This document shows positions 1-11,501 of a DNA stretch of 64,000 bases, one piece after another; the stretch's first letter is position 1; every line of letters begins with the position of its first letter. The position numbers and the translations under genes are program-made. The stretch covers positions 42,269,419 through 42,333,418 of the forward strand of contig NC_092042.1 of assembly GCF_003086295.3 (NCBI RefSeq), written 5' to 3'. Below the pieces are notes generated by a model. It was not told where the DNA came from, did not search any database, and saw nothing but the letters and a program-made list of their open reading frames with translations. Origin of the DNA: Arachis hypogaea. Its lineage: Eukaryota; Streptophyta; Magnoliopsida; Fabales; Fabaceae.

Positions 1-481
1 TATGTATCAAGCAAAAAGCTTGAAAACAAAACACTTAGAGTCAAGGCTAGGCTCAAGTGCAAAAGCACTCTCTCAAAGCTCAAGGCTCTGAGCATCAATG
101 ATTATATAGTAAAGAAAAGAAACAAATGAGCTTAAAGAAGTCCTCTAATTAAATGGTTGTGGTGCTTATGTATCAAGTGGTAATACTTGAAAACAAAGCA
201 TTTAGAGTCGTAGCTTTCAACTCATGGTGCAAAGCACCCAAAAGGATAAGCTAAGAAGAGAATGAAAAGCTTGTTTCAAGGAAGAAATATAAAGAAAAGA
301 TTTCATAAAATGAGCTAGATAGAAAAATCAATCATTTGAATTTCTTTTGTGATTGTTGCATGCATAGAAAACTAGCTAAGCATGAAGATCAACTTGCTAT
401 TCTTCTCACCTTGGATTGTCAAACTTTATTGCATGATTCTTTATTTGCTTGAGGACAAGCAAAGTTTAACTTTGGTGTTGT
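1..481 (+). other. 3' internal end of a plus-strand LTR retrotransposon (family Z)
   Basis: Non-coding tail of an element that enters from the left edge; I see no open frame of note. It ends in a hairpin and an AAGTTTGGTGT-like purine-rich motif right before an LTR start. That is the arrangement at the 3' LTR of every other element here. Placing it upstream of the 3' LTR is inferred from this parallel, since the rest of the element is outside the window. Confidence 0.55.
444..480 (+). promoter_or_regulatory. Hairpin plus polypurine-like motif before Z 3' LTR
   Basis: TTTGCTTGAGGACAAGCAAA (444-463) is a near-perfect stem-loop. It is followed by aactttggtgttg (468-480), which abuts the LTR start. 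The same pair lies before the 3' LTRs of A, C, D and X and before ORF3 of B, C and D. By position it should be the plus-strand primer site (PPT). The role of the hairpin is unknown. Confidence 0.6.
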
Positions 482-725
482 TATGACTACACATCATGTT
501 AGGTTTTTCTATGCTTTTTCATATTATAATTTAATTAATCATGCTTAATTATTTAGTATTTTTGTGCTTAAATCATATATTACTTTCATCCCTTTGATTT
601 TGATTTATTTTGTAGAAAATAGTGAAAAAAGAAGTAAAACGCATAAAACAAGCATGAAAGAAGAAAGGAGCTTAAAGGCTGAAGCAGAGAAGAGAAGCAT
701 AAAAGGAGAGCGCCTTTGGCGCTAC
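482..725 (+). repeat. Family Z LTR, first segment
   Basis: Start of an LTR directly after the PPT-like motif. The terminal dinucleotide looks mutated (ttatgac where TGATGAC would be expected). The segment is AT-rich and ends in gcgcctttggcgctac, a motif seen again at about 10047-10064 in the third segment. It is interrupted at 725 by a solo LTR whose 5-bp target duplication gctac is 721-725. That segments 482-725, 2216-2480 and 9794-11501 are one LTR is an inference from their order, strand and shared motifs. Confidence 0.5.
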
Positions 726-2210
726 TGACGTTACGATTTTTGCTGGTAAAGAATTTGTAGAAATATAGTCGTGTTATGAGTATAGATTCTGAACCAACAG
801 AAATCCCTTTGTACAAACATTTTGGTTGTCACAAGTAACAAACCCCTAAATAAATTGATAACCGAAGTATTCAAACCTCGGGTCGTCTTCTCAAGGAATT
901 GCAGGGAGGTATGTTCTTATTATTGGTTATGAGTTTTGTAAATTGGGGGTTTTGAAAGTGAGGAACAAGTAAATTAAATGACAAATAAAATAAATAAATG
1001 ACTGTAAAATAAACTCTTGGCAAGATATGAAAATTCGGAAGTCCTATCCTAGTTACTCCTATGAGAATAGAAGTTAATCCCACTTAGTTAACCTTTGTGT
1101 AAGCAAAGGAAAGTCAAGTGAACCAATTGGTTAGATTTCCCAAGTCCTAGCCAATTCCCAAGGAAAGACTAGAGTTAGTGGAATTCCAGTTAATTAGCCG
1201 ACAAAACAATCAATCATGAATAGTTAATAACTCAAGAGCTTCCAGTTAATCAATTAAAGCCAATAATATAAAAAGCGAAATAAGAATCATAAATACCTGG
1301 AATACCTCAAATAACATTCATTCAAAGCAGTAAAATCTAACATGGAAAAGTTCATAAGCCAATTGGGCAACATAAATCAAATACAAATAACAGCATTAAA
1401 GTATCTCAAAGTAGAAGAGAAGTCAAAATAAAGAAATATTGAACCTGATATGAAGATGAGATAAATCCTAATTTCTAAAAATCCTAATCCTAAAGCCTAA
1501 GAGAGAGGAGAGAGCCTCTCTCTCTAAAAACTACATCTAAAACCTAAAATTGTGAGTAATGAATGAATGATATGATTCTGCTCCACTCCCAGCCTCTAAT
1601 CTATATTTTCTAGGCCGAGAACTGGGTCAAAAACAGCCCAAGAGTCACTTCCAGCGCTTTCTGGTCCGTACAGGTCGCGGCCAAGTGAAGCGGAGGCGTC
1701 ATCCACGCGTTTGCGTGGAATGAGATTCGCAGATACGACGCGTCCGTGTGGAGCACGCGTTTGCGTCGCCTATCTGTACGGCCACTATGGCGAATTATAT
1801 ATCAAATCGAAGCCCCAGACGTTAGCTTTCGAACACAAGTGGAACCGCGTCATTTGGACCTCTGAAGCTAAAGTTATGACCATTTGAGTGAGAAGAGGTC
1901 AGGCAGGACAGCTTAGCAGTTTCTTCAACTTCTTGTATTCCTTCCACTTTTGCATGCTTCCTTTCCATCCTCTAAGCTATTCTTGCCCTGTAATCCTTGA
2001 AATCACTTAACACACATATCAAGGCATCGAATGATAATAAGAGAGGATTTAAAATTAACTAAATTAAGACCAAAGAAACATGCTTTCAATCATAGCACAA
2101 AATCAGGAAAGAGAATGTAAAACCATGCAAATCATATGAATAAGTGGGCAAAGGCTTGATAAAAACCACTCAATTGAGAACAAGATAAACCATAAAATAG
2201 TGGTTTATCA
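726..2210 (-). repeat. Solo LTR (minus strand) with target site duplication gctac
   Basis: Read on the minus strand it begins TGATAAACCACTA and ends TAACGTCA, so it has TG...CA ends. The 5-bp direct repeat gctac flanks it at 721-725 and 2211-2215. No PBS, PPT or coding sequence adjoins it, so it is a solo LTR of 1485 bp left by LTR-LTR recombination. It carries CG-rich blocks (acgcgtttgcgt type, about 1690-1775) and an inverted GA/CT run near 1500-1526. The family differs from A, B, X and Y. Confidence 0.82.
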
Positions 2211-2215
2211 GCTAC

Positions 2216-2480
2216 ACTTGCCCCAAAAGCGCCAGCCACAGTATCAGGGGAGAGCGCTTTCGGCATTACGCTTGCTCCAGAAGTGCTGCTTCACAGCACC
2301 AGGAGAGCACCTTTGGCGTTACGCTTGTCCCAACAGCGCCATCCCAAAAGCGCCTTTGGCAACCTGACCTTGGCTTCTTCAATGGAGCATAGCTTGAACT
2401 ACAAATCTCTAAATGAGGTAATTCTAGTAACATTGGAAAGTAGGACTCTAGAGCTTTCCAAGCATATATGGCACTACATG
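2216..2480 (+). repeat. Family Z LTR, second segment
   Basis: Continues the Z LTR after the solo LTR, with several imperfect repeats of the type gcgccttTggcgttacgcttg (2216-2365). Near its right end (about 2437-2480) it carries a U3 hairpin block, TTGGAAAGTAG...CTTTCCA, also present in the B and Y LTRs. It is interrupted by element A, whose TSD gtgga is 2481-2485. Small open frames here are not convincing genes. Confidence 0.45.
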
Positions 2481-2485
2481 GTGGA

Positions 2486-4585
2486 TGATACGGAAAAAAT
2501 GCATCCGCATTAACTAGCGGCAAGTATACCGGGTCACATCAAGTAGTAAAACTCACAAGAGTGAGGTGATGAGTCTAGTCAAGCTAATATTGAAAGGATT
2601 TTGGTGAAATTTAACTAATAGAATGTAAATTGCAAGAATTCTAAAGTGCTGAAAGTAAATGGAAGAATGTAAATTGCAGAAACGTAAATGGCAAGAAACT
2701 TAAATTGCATGAAAAGTAAATTGCATGAAATGTAAATGGGAATTGGGTGCTGGGAAATTAAAGGAAGTAGTAAATTCAAAGCAATTAAATGAAACTCAAG
2801 GCAATCAAAGTGAGAAATAACAGAGAGAACGATTCATTAGGGATTGGAGATATCATAATCTACCATGAATCAAATGGGTATCAACTTCCTTCTCAATCAT
2901 ATGAGTAGATCTATGGTGGATTGTAATCGATTGGATCCCAATTCCTTGGCAACCCAATCTCTCTAATCACAATCAATCTTGCCAATTCCTTGATCTAATT
3001 GTTATGAGAAGAGGTTAAGCATGTTCATAAGCCACACAAACTCCCAAGACCACAATTCCTCCCGAATAGTATTGGTTAAGAGAATTGTGAAGGATAGATC
3101 TCCAATTCTAATGCCTATGATTCCCCTTCCGAGGCTCACACAAGCATTCAATTGATTCAAACTCCCTTCCAGAGTGAGTGAATCACAATCAAAATAGAAG
3201 ATATCCTATAGCTACACAAGCGGATTGAGAAGAAAAAGATGTTCATTCGTTCATTAAGATGATAACAGAGCTCCTCCCTCTAATGATTGGGGTTTAATTG
3301 ATCATTGCTCTAAGAACAAGTGCAAGAAATTTAAATTACAGGAAAGTAAATTGACGTTATATGAACAGAAATGTAAATGCGAAGAAGAAGAACTGTATGA
3401 AATTTAAATGGCATAAGAGAAATTAAACTCAATACAAGCTGAAATGTAAAATTTGCATAAAAGAAAAGTGTATCTAAACTAAGAATCCTATACTAAGCTC
3501 TCTGGAGTCTCTAATCCTCCAAGAGAGCTCTGGAGTCTCTAATCCTCGAGCCTTCAGAGCCCTTTTTTTCATCTTCAAAAACTCTTCTATTTATACTCTT
3601 CTTGTCATCTTCAAAATGGGTCTTCAAGTAGTTGGATGTGGGCCTTGGCCTTGATTGAAGCAGTTAGGAGTGACTCTTTTCTAACGTTGACATTGGGGTT
3701 AATTCACTAACGTTTACAATCATGCATATGTGCCATTGAAAATGAAATTAGCCTTAGTGTTGGTGAGCAACATTTGTGTACAAACGGTGGCACAAATGGC
3801 ATGCGAAAACCTTTTTGGGCATTGCCACTAACGTTTAACTCAACGTTGATCCACCAACCTTCGCCTGGTCACGCATTCGCGTTGCACACGCGTACGCGTC
3901 AAAGATGTTTTTTTTTGCCTTTTCATGCGGGCGCATTGCCCACGCGTGCGCGTGACTTGCTATTTTTCCGTTTTGACGCATACGCATCACTACAAATTTT
4001 TCCAAGGATTTTATCGAAGACGTTGGTGTGCAATGTTTGCACACCAATGTGGGCTTGGTCACACGTGCGCGTCACCCACACGTACGCGTGATGTGTTAAT
4101 TTCCACGCTCACGCGTGCGCATCGCAACCAATTTTTCCAATTCATTTCTTTTGAAATTATCGAAGACGTTGGTGAGCAACATTGGTTCACCAATGTTCCC
4201 ACCAACGTTTGTAACCCTTTTTGCTTGTAACGTTGCACACCCTTCCTTAAGCCAACGTTTGTGGCAACGTTGGTGAGCCAACTTTAGCCACCAACGTTGC
4301 CTTCTCTTCTTCTTTCTTGCCTTTCCTCTACTTTTCCTTATCTATCATCAACCAAACAAATACACCAAAACCTTGCCATAATCACAAGATTTTGCATCAT
4401 TTATAGCATTAGGTAATTCTTGCATAAATCTCATGAAAATGCACATAATTAACAATGTTTGATTGAATCAAGGCATGAATACAATTCTCATCCAAATGCT
4501 TACTTATTGCCTAAGAAATGCATGAAAACCAAGTAAAAACTAATGAAAAAGGCTTGTGAAACTAACCTAAGATGCCTAAGCATCA
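2486..4585 (-). repeat. Element A 3' LTR
   Basis: Minus-strand sequence runs from TGATGCTTAGGCATC (near 4585) to TTCCGTATCA (2486), ending TG...CA. A TATA box reads gtataaatag on the minus strand at 3587-3596. U3 carries dense CG-rich short repeats (3860-4130) and AACGTTGGTGA-type palindromes (4150-4305). A tandem duplication with core ctggagtctctaatcctc lies at about 3498-3548. It is about 85 bp shorter than its partner LTR, part of which is a stretch present at 7680-7722 only. Confidence 0.85.
3840..4305 (-). repeat. CG-rich inverted-repeat array in A U3
   Basis: Clustered ACGCGT/ACGCGTGCGCGT-type units alternate with 10-13 bp palindromes built on CCAACGTTGG and CACCAACGTTG. The matching array in the other LTR is at about 9025-9505. 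It lies upstream of the LTR TATA box in the element's own direction, hence in U3. The function is not known; the placement suggests a regulatory or silencing-target role. Confidence 0.6.
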
Positions 4586-4622
4586 CAACACCAAACTTAA
4601 ATCTTGCTTGTCCCCAAGCAAG
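4586..4622 (-). promoter_or_regulatory. PPT-like motif and perfect hairpin at element A 3' end
   Basis: On the minus strand TAAGTTTGGTGTTG abuts the 3' LTR, the expected polypurine-tract position. Just upstream is an 8-bp perfect stem, CTTGCTTG / CAAGCAAG, with a 4-nt loop (4603-4622). Confidence 0.7.
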
Positions 4623-6545
4623 CAGTAAAACATAAAGAGAATGAATGAAAACAGAGACAGGTATAAGCCCTTTATTGGGAGATATTCACTTCTGGTTAAT
4701 GGTGTTTTCATGCATGATATCTTAGTGATTTTTCTTTGTGGCTAAGGTAATGACACTCTTTTGGATCCTTACTTTGATTACAAAAAAATGAGACTTGTTA
4801 CTGTTTGGTCTTTAGTTTGAGCTTTTCTTGCTTTCTTTCTTTTGATTGAGACTTATTATTTGCTGAGGCTAAATACTATGTGTTAAGGCAACTTTTTAAA
4901 GTAAGCTTTCAGCCAGCATTCCCGCCCCAGTGGTTCAAGATGCTAGGTGTTGAGACACCCCTAAGGGCTTACTTGCTCAAGCCTCTCTTTAGCACACACA
5001 CATCACAGGCATTTAGCTTATTTTATTCTTTGGACGTTGGTGCCCAACACCTCTTTGGGTCACTAAATGCTTTGTCTCAAAGTAGCTCTTGATAGTGGAC
5101 TTTTGGTTGGCAATTCCGGGTTAGTTAACCCAAGTTGTTAGGTGATGAAGTAGCCCTTAGAACCTAGTTGTCCAAGCTTATCTTTGTACAAGAGCATCAC
5201 ATGCATATATCCAAAATTTCAAGCCATTGGTGCCCAGCCCTATTTATTTCTTTTTGTTTCTTTCTCTTGCATTTTCTTTCTTTTATTATAGACCTCTTTC
5301 ATTTGTTGAGCCTCATGCAATGTAACTCAAGTTCATATCTCAAAGTCATGCTAACCTCTAGCCTTATTCATGAATCAACTAATGAACCAGCACATACCAC
5401 CACATAACCTTATTCTATCTTCTATCAAAATAGACCTTTACTCTTTCTCTATTTCATAACAATTTTTCTTTTATTCAAGAATGGGAAACAAATCATACAA
5501 CTTAAGCAAGATGGCATGCCATAAACACGTAGACTAGCAGCCCAAAATGACAGTAAAGAAAGACAAACAGAATGTAAAGGTTCATGTAAATAGGGTACAA
5601 TCATACTTCTAATTAAAGCACTATAAACCATAAACAGTTAAGTAACAATACAACCTCTTGGTGTCCTCTTGTTTCTTCCATGTCATCATCATCCAAAGCT
5701 TTTGTATCCTTCTTTTTCTCCTTGGATGATGGTGCATAGTTCTTCCAAGAGATTGATTGAATTCCTGCAAAGTTATTGGAAGTTGCTTGTTCCCCAAACA
5801 CTTGAGAGATGGTTAGCATGCATGTATGCTTGTGATTTTTTGAACTTAAGTTGGTGTGGGAACACCAAACCTAGTTCCTTGCCTACTTATATATGCAACA
5901 AATTAAATACATGTAGGAAACATCAAGTGCTTTTATTAAGAATCAAACTATGAACTAAAAATTAAACAATTGTTAAGTAGTTTCTTTGATTGTTTGGAGC
6001 TAGTGACTAATCATGCTGAGGGTTGCAATGTATTCTTAATGAAATCTTTGGTGGAACACCAAACTTAGATTTACACATTCACCCTTAAATTACTTTAGTG
6101 TGCAATACCAAATTTAGCTCCTTGCAATACAAAGAAGTCTACTTAACTCTTTTATTGGAACAGCTAAGAAAGGAAAATTACCTTTAGTTGGGTTGCCTCC
6201 CAACATGCGCTCTTTTAATGTCATTAGCTTGACATGTTGTTCATAACTTTCCTCCTCTTCTTCCAGTTTGTTAAGAGGAATGACCTCAGGCAAAAAGAAG
6301 AGCAAGTCAGTATCCCCTGTTTTGGCCTTTTCCCAGCAAGCTTCCTTTGGTTTTTTTCTTGATTGAACTTGTTTGTTGGATCAAGGGTTGGATTGCTTGT
6401 GGTTGACATTTTCTTCTTCATGGATATGGTCAATTGTAGCTTGGTCACAATCCTCTTTTCGGTTGTTCTTGTTGGTTTCCTTCACTTCTTGGATATCAAG
6501 ACTTGAGTGTTGTGTGATGGTTGGAGTGCCCTCTTCATCAAAAGT
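4623..6545 (-). other. Element A 3' non-coding region, shared with family X
   Basis: No convincing coding sequence. Blocks at about 4880-5010 and 5760-5880 read closely like the family X 3' region at 53230-53360 and 54150-54262, including the caccaaac(c/t)ta motif at about 5862. Further copies of that motif are near 6055 and 6108. Frames of 60-80 codons are present, but their reading frame is not kept between A and X, so they look incidental. Confidence 0.6.
6188..6203 (-). other. Conserved post-ORF hairpin TTGGGAGGCAACCCAA
   Basis: A 5-bp stem (TTGGG/CCCAA) with loop AGGCAA on the minus strand. It is preceded by a block reading ...CTAATGACATTAAAAGAGCGC. The same unit follows the last gag or pol codon in B (17244), C (40410), D (28791) and X (54558). 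Confidence 0.65.
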
Positions 6546-7349
6546 TTATTGAATTGGTGGTTCAATGAACCCATCCTCTATACAACTCTCTGCTTCAATT
6601 GAGTGTGGACTTCCTTGATTGACTTCCTCCCTTTCTTCTACATGATGTTCCATTGAGTCCTTTGGGAGTGAGTTTTCATGTTCCTTTATCGCCCTTAGTG
6701 GCCTATGTGGATGTGGAGTCCTAGGCTCAAATACCTCTACCACCTCTTTCTTCATTGGGGTCTCACTTGATACAGGAGCCTCTTCATCTTCCTCTTCCAC
6801 TTCCTCTTTTACACCCACTAATTGGTCTTCATCTTCCTTGTTTAGCAATCCTTTGTTTTTCCTTATTTTCTCTAAATGCCCATCCATCTTTTTGAAGAGG
6901 ATTTCTTGTTCTTTCCAAGATTCTAGGGATGTTTGTAGGTATTGTTCAAATGCTAGCTCAAGAGATGAGGGCTAAGAATGATTTTGTGGATATATGGGCA
7001 TTGTGGTGAAGTCATTTTGAGGAGTATGCAAAGAATGTTGTGCTGAGACACACTCAAGTGATGAAGAGTTTTGGTATGAAAAATCATGAGGTAGGATTAG
7101 ACAATTTTGCATGAATAAGTTGAAGGTACGCTCAAGTGATGATGGCTCTTGATGATTGGAATATAGAGCATTAAAATCCCCTCCCCAGCCACAATTTGTG
7201 TAATTGTCATAACAATATGAGTTATTTTGTGGCTCTGGGAGGTATTCCATTTGGGCTGATTGCTCATAATCTATCATTTCTTGGTGATATTCCCAGCCAC
7301 CATTAGGATAATGACATGAATCATTTTGTGGTGGTGGGCAATATTCCAT
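6546..7349 (-). pseudogene. Unknown element A protein, one internal stop
   Basis: The only substantial frame of element A, starting at ATG 7349, about 235 bp after the PBS, where gag would normally begin. It is open for 125 codons to a TAG at 6972-6974, then continues in the same frame to 6546 (about 268 codons in all). The N-terminal half is rich in Tyr, Asn, Pro and Gln, with a repeated MEYxPxPQN-type unit (residues 1-5 and about 34-38) and SSLE repeats. The C-terminal half is acidic and Lys/Glu-rich, with a likely coiled coil. I see no Gag, protease or polymerase motif. Similar ORFs occur in legume repeats as hypothetical proteins, from memory. Function unknown; it may be structural or merely carried along. 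Confidence 0.6.
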
Positions 7350-7578
7350 GAAATTTGCTTAATCAAAAGACGAGGTGAACTCCATTTGAATTTTGTAAAA
7401 CACAATCACCAAGGAAGATTGAAATTCCTCATGTCACAGATAAGAATTTCTTAGCGAGGCAATAACATAAACACCTCAGTATAAAGAGAAAATGGAAAAT
7501 TAAAAGAACATAAATGGTAAAAACAAAGAAAATGCTTAATCGAGACTTATCACCCACTTATTAATTTTCAATCTTAAT

Positions 7579-7597
7579 AAAGCCGGCAATGGCGCCA
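7579..7597 (-). other. Element A primer-binding site (tRNA-Asp type, diverged)
   Basis: Minus strand TGGCGCCATTGCCGGcttt sits five bases inside the 5' LTR. It matches the tRNA-Asp 3' end (TGGCGCCGTTGCCGGGGAT) except for one base at position 8 and the last four. It fixes the element's orientation. Confidence 0.75.
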
Positions 7598-7603
7598 AAA
7601 ACT

Positions 7604-9788
7604 TGATACGGAAAAATTGCATTCGCATTAACTACCGGCAAGTATACCGTGTCGCATCAAGTAGTAAAACTCACAAGAGTAAGGTTGATCCCATAAGGAT
7701 TGATAGATCAAGCAACTTTAGTAAGGTGATGAGTCTAGCCAAGCTAATATTGAAAGGAGTTTGGTGAAATTCAACAAACAGAATGTAAATTGAAATATTT
7801 CTAAAGTGCTAAAAGTAAATGGCAGAATGTAAATTGAGGAAACGTAAATGGCAAGAAACTTAAATTGCATGAAAAATAAATTGCATAAAATGTAAATGGG
7901 AATTGGGTGCTGGGAAATTAAAGGAAGCAGTAAATTCAAAGCAATTAAATGAAACTCAAGGCAATCAAAGTGAGAAATAACAGAGAGAACGATTCATTAG
8001 GAATTGGAGATATCATAATCCACCATGAATCAAATGGGTCTCAACTTCCTTTTGAATTATATGAGTAGATTTATGGCGGCTTGTAATCGATTGGTTCCCA
8101 ATTCCTTGGCAACCCGATCTCTCTAATCACAATCAGTCTTGCCAATTCCTTGATCTAATTATCATGAGAAGAGGTTAAGCATGTTCTCTTATCCATAAGC
8201 CACACAAACTCTCAAGACCTCAATTCCTCCCGAATAGTGTTGTTCAAGAGAATTGTGAAGGATAGAGCTCCAATTCTAATACCTATGATTCCCCTTCTGA
8301 GGCTCATATAAGCATTCAATTTATTCAAACTCCCTTTCAGAGTGAGTGAATCACAATCAAAATAGAAAATATCCTATAGCTACAGAATCGGATTGAGAAG
8401 AAGAATATGTTCATTCATTCATTTGGATTATAACAGAGCTCATCCCCCTAATGATTGGGGTTAATTGATCATCGCTCTAAGACAAAGTGCAAGAAATTTA
8501 AATTGCAGGAAAGTAAATTGAACACTATATAAATGGAAATGTAAATGCGAAGAAGAAGAACTATATGAAATTTAAATTGCATAAGAGAAATTAAACTCAA
8601 TATAAGCTGAAATGTAAAAATTGTATAAAAGAAAAGTGTATCTAAACTAAGAATCTTATACTAAGCTCTCTGGAGTCTCTAATCCTCCAAGAGAGCTTTG
8701 GAGTCTCTAATCCTCGAGCCTTCAGAGCCGTTTTTCATCTTCAAAAACTCTTCTATTTATACTCTTCTTCCCAACTTCAAAATGGGTCTTCAAGAACTTG
8801 GATGTGGGCCTTGGCATTGATTGAAGCAGTTAGGAGTGACTCTTTTCTGACGTTGACATTAGGGTTAATTCATTAATATTTACAATCATGCATAGGTGCC
8901 ATTGAAAATGAAATTAGCCTTAGCATTGGTGAGCAACGTTTGTGTACAAACGGTGGCACAAACGTTGCATGCAAAAACCTTTTTGGGCGTTGCCACTAAC
9001 ATTTGACTCATCGCTGGTGCACCAACGTTCACTAGGTCACACGTGCACATCACCCAAGTGTATGCGTCAAAGCTATTTTTTTGCCTTTTCATGCGTGCAC
9101 GTCGCCCACGCGTGTGAGTCGCCCACGCATGCGTGTGACTTGCTATTTTTCCATTATCACGAATAAGCGTCATCGACGCGTACGTGTCACAACAAATTTT
9201 TCCAAGGATTTTATCGAATATGTTGGTGTGCAACATTTGAGGCAATGTTTGCACACCAACGTCGGCTTGGTCACGCGTGCGCGTCGCCTACGCGTACTCG
9301 TGGAGTGTTAAATTCCACGCTCACGCGTACGCGTCGCCCACGTGCGCGCGTCGCAGCCAATTTTTCCAATGCATTCCTTTTCAAATTAATGAAGAGGTTG
9401 GTGAGCAACGTTGGTTCACCAACGTTCTCACCAACGTTGGCACCCTTTTTGCTTGTAACGTTGCCAGCAACGTTGGTGAGCCAACTTTGGCCACCAATGT
9501 TGCCTTCTCTGCTTCTTCCTTGCCTTTTCTCTGCTTCTCCTTACCTATCATCAATCAAACAAATCCATCAAAGTCTTGCCATAATAAAAAGATTTTGCAT
9601 CATTCATAGCGTTAGGTAATTCTTGCATAAATCTCATGAAACTACGCATAATTAACAATGTTTGATTGAATCAAGGCATGCTTACAATTCTCATCCAAAT
9701 GCTTACTTATTGCCTAAGAAATGCATGAAAACAAAGTAAAAAATAATGAAAAAGGCTTGTAAAACTAGCCTAAGATGCCTAGGCTTCA
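7604..9788 (-). repeat. Element A 5' LTR
   Basis: Minus-strand sequence starts TGAAGCCTAGGCATC and ends TTCCGTATCA. TATA box gtataaatag on the minus strand at 8753-8762, and the U3 CG-rich array lies at about 9025-9505. It differs from the 3' LTR by many scattered substitutions and small indels, so the insertion is not very recent. Confidence 0.85.
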
Positions 9789-9793
9789 GTGGA

Positions 9794-11501
9794 TACTAAA
9801 TCTGAGGGATAAAACTTACCCCGAAAGTGCAAAGATGAACATAGTCTCAACCTGTTGTAAGGACATCGGACCTCTTCACCTTCCGTGGAGTATCAACTGA
9901 GATGTAGGGCTTCAAATGATTCACTCTCAAATGCATTAGAAAGTAGACATCTAGAGATTTCTAACAATATATAATAATCTATAGTGGACATGAAATTGGA
10001 GCACAAATGATAGGCATCTTTAAGCCCCAAAAATACCAAGCAACAGCACCAGGCTGCGCCTTTGGCGCTACGTTTGTTCCAAGAGCGCCTGCGATAGTGA
10101 AGTTGGAAAATTTAGCCGATGACGCATATGCATGGGTGACGCATTCGCGTGAGAGTGATATTTTTGGAAGGTCCCGCGTAAGCATGAACGAAGCATACGC
10201 GTGAAGAGCGCTTTTGATGCTAACGCTACGCCAAGCACGCCAATGCTGAAGGCCACGCGCATGCATGGGCGAAGCGTACGCGTGACAAGCGCCAAAAATA
10301 TTGATGACACATACGCGTGGGCATCGCGTACGCCTGAGTGCATGAGCACTAACACTGCAGAAAAACACTACGCAAGCCTGGAAGCCTCATCTTGGTTCAA
10401 ATGCATTCTAAGTCCACCATAACCTCAAGCAAGCAAGGCCACAATTGTCTACCAATCAAGGCCACAAGAATTATCTAGAATAGTTAATTTTATTTAATTG
10501 TAATTTGTTTTGAATTTCATTTGAGTTTGTAATTTAGGCTAGCTTATAAATAGGTTTTAGTTTCATAGAGGGGAGAACACTTTGCTGGAAACACATTTTG
10601 GAGGGGTCTTCAGACTCTTTCTCCACACTTCTCTTCTCTTCCATTTTCTTTCTCACTTTGTAAATATTTTAGTTATGAATTACTAACTCTTTCCATTGGG
10701 AAAGAGAGCTCTATTGCAATTCAATGGGTTGAACTAATTTCATTCTCCATCTTCAATTCATCCTTTATTGTTGCTTTAGAGAGAGTCTTTGTGCTTCATA
10801 GACCCAATTACTACCGAGAAGGGGGTTAGATCTACTTGAATTACATGTGAGCCTTGAGAAAGGAATTATGGAAGTCAGTTTGAGGCTCTTCTCTCATAAT
10901 CCTCTTGATCAATACATTCTTAGTTGGTATGTGAGATGTAACCACTTTGAATTGAGGTCTTGAAGGTTGTGTGGCCTTTGAATCAGAAATTGAACTTCAT
11001 CTCTTCTCATGACCAATTAGATCAAGAGATTGGCAATTTTTTATGTTAAGAGAAATCAAATCACTAAGAGATTGGGGTTTGGTTACTTATGATTTGCCAA
11101 GAAATTAATAATTGTATGATTGAAGAGGAGATGATAATGGTTGATCCTAGGAGAGCAATATCTCTTGATCACATTGCTTTTCTTTTATTTTTACTTCTAG
11201 TTATTACCTTTCCATCATTTACTTTCTTGCACTTTACTTTCTTGTACTTTCTATTCCTTGAAATTTTACTTTCTAGCACTTTATTTTCTTGCACTTTACT
11301 TTTACCTCATTTACTTTCCTTGCACTTTAATGCTTTCTTTAAATTTCTAGCCATTTACATTTCTTGTTTGATTATCACTCCAATCTGAACCGTCTAACTA
11401 GAATGATCAATTAACCATTGATTGCTTAATCATTTAATCCTCGTGGGACCGACCTCACTCTTCTGAGTTTTATTACTTGATACGACTAGGTATACTTGCC
11501 G
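9794..11501 (+). repeat. Family Z LTR, third segment, truncated
   Basis: Resumes after element A. It carries a second hairpin block (TAGAAAGTAGACATC... at about 9944-9985), CG-rich direct repeats (10110-10345), a TATA box cttataaatagg at 10543-10554 and a T-rich stretch. It ends in a U5-like tail (cctcgtgggaccgacctcactc ... tatacttgccgg) found in diverged form in every LTR here. It is cut at 11501 by an A-type LTR before its expected end, so the rest lies elsewhere. The first 150 bp (9794-9940) match nothing else I can see in the window. Confidence 0.5.

Larger units (their letters stand above)
2486..9788 (-). mobile_element. Complete non-autonomous LTR retrotransposon A
   Basis: Two LTRs in the same orientation (2486-4585 and 7604-9788) enclose a 3.0 kb internal region with PBS on the right and PPT on the left, so it is transcribed leftwards. 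The 5-bp TSD gtgga lies at 2481-2485 and 9789-9793. There is no protease, reverse transcriptase, RNase H or integrase; the only sizeable frame is a 268-codon unknown ORF with one stop. The 3' non-coding region and LTR start resemble family X (compare 4880-5010 with 53230-53360, and 5760-5880 with 54150-54262). I infer that A is a stripped relative of X mobilised in trans. Confidence 0.85.

Noticed and set aside
3774..4230. Overlapping 100-codon ORFs rich in Arg, Thr and His
   Set aside because: They arise from the CG-rich repeat array in the A LTR U3 and have no consistent frame between the two LTRs.
11089..11388. 99-codon ORF with hydrophobic stretches
   Set aside because: It lies in the T-rich part of the Z LTR; the hydrophobic residues come from TTT/CTT runs and no homologous frame is kept elsewhere.
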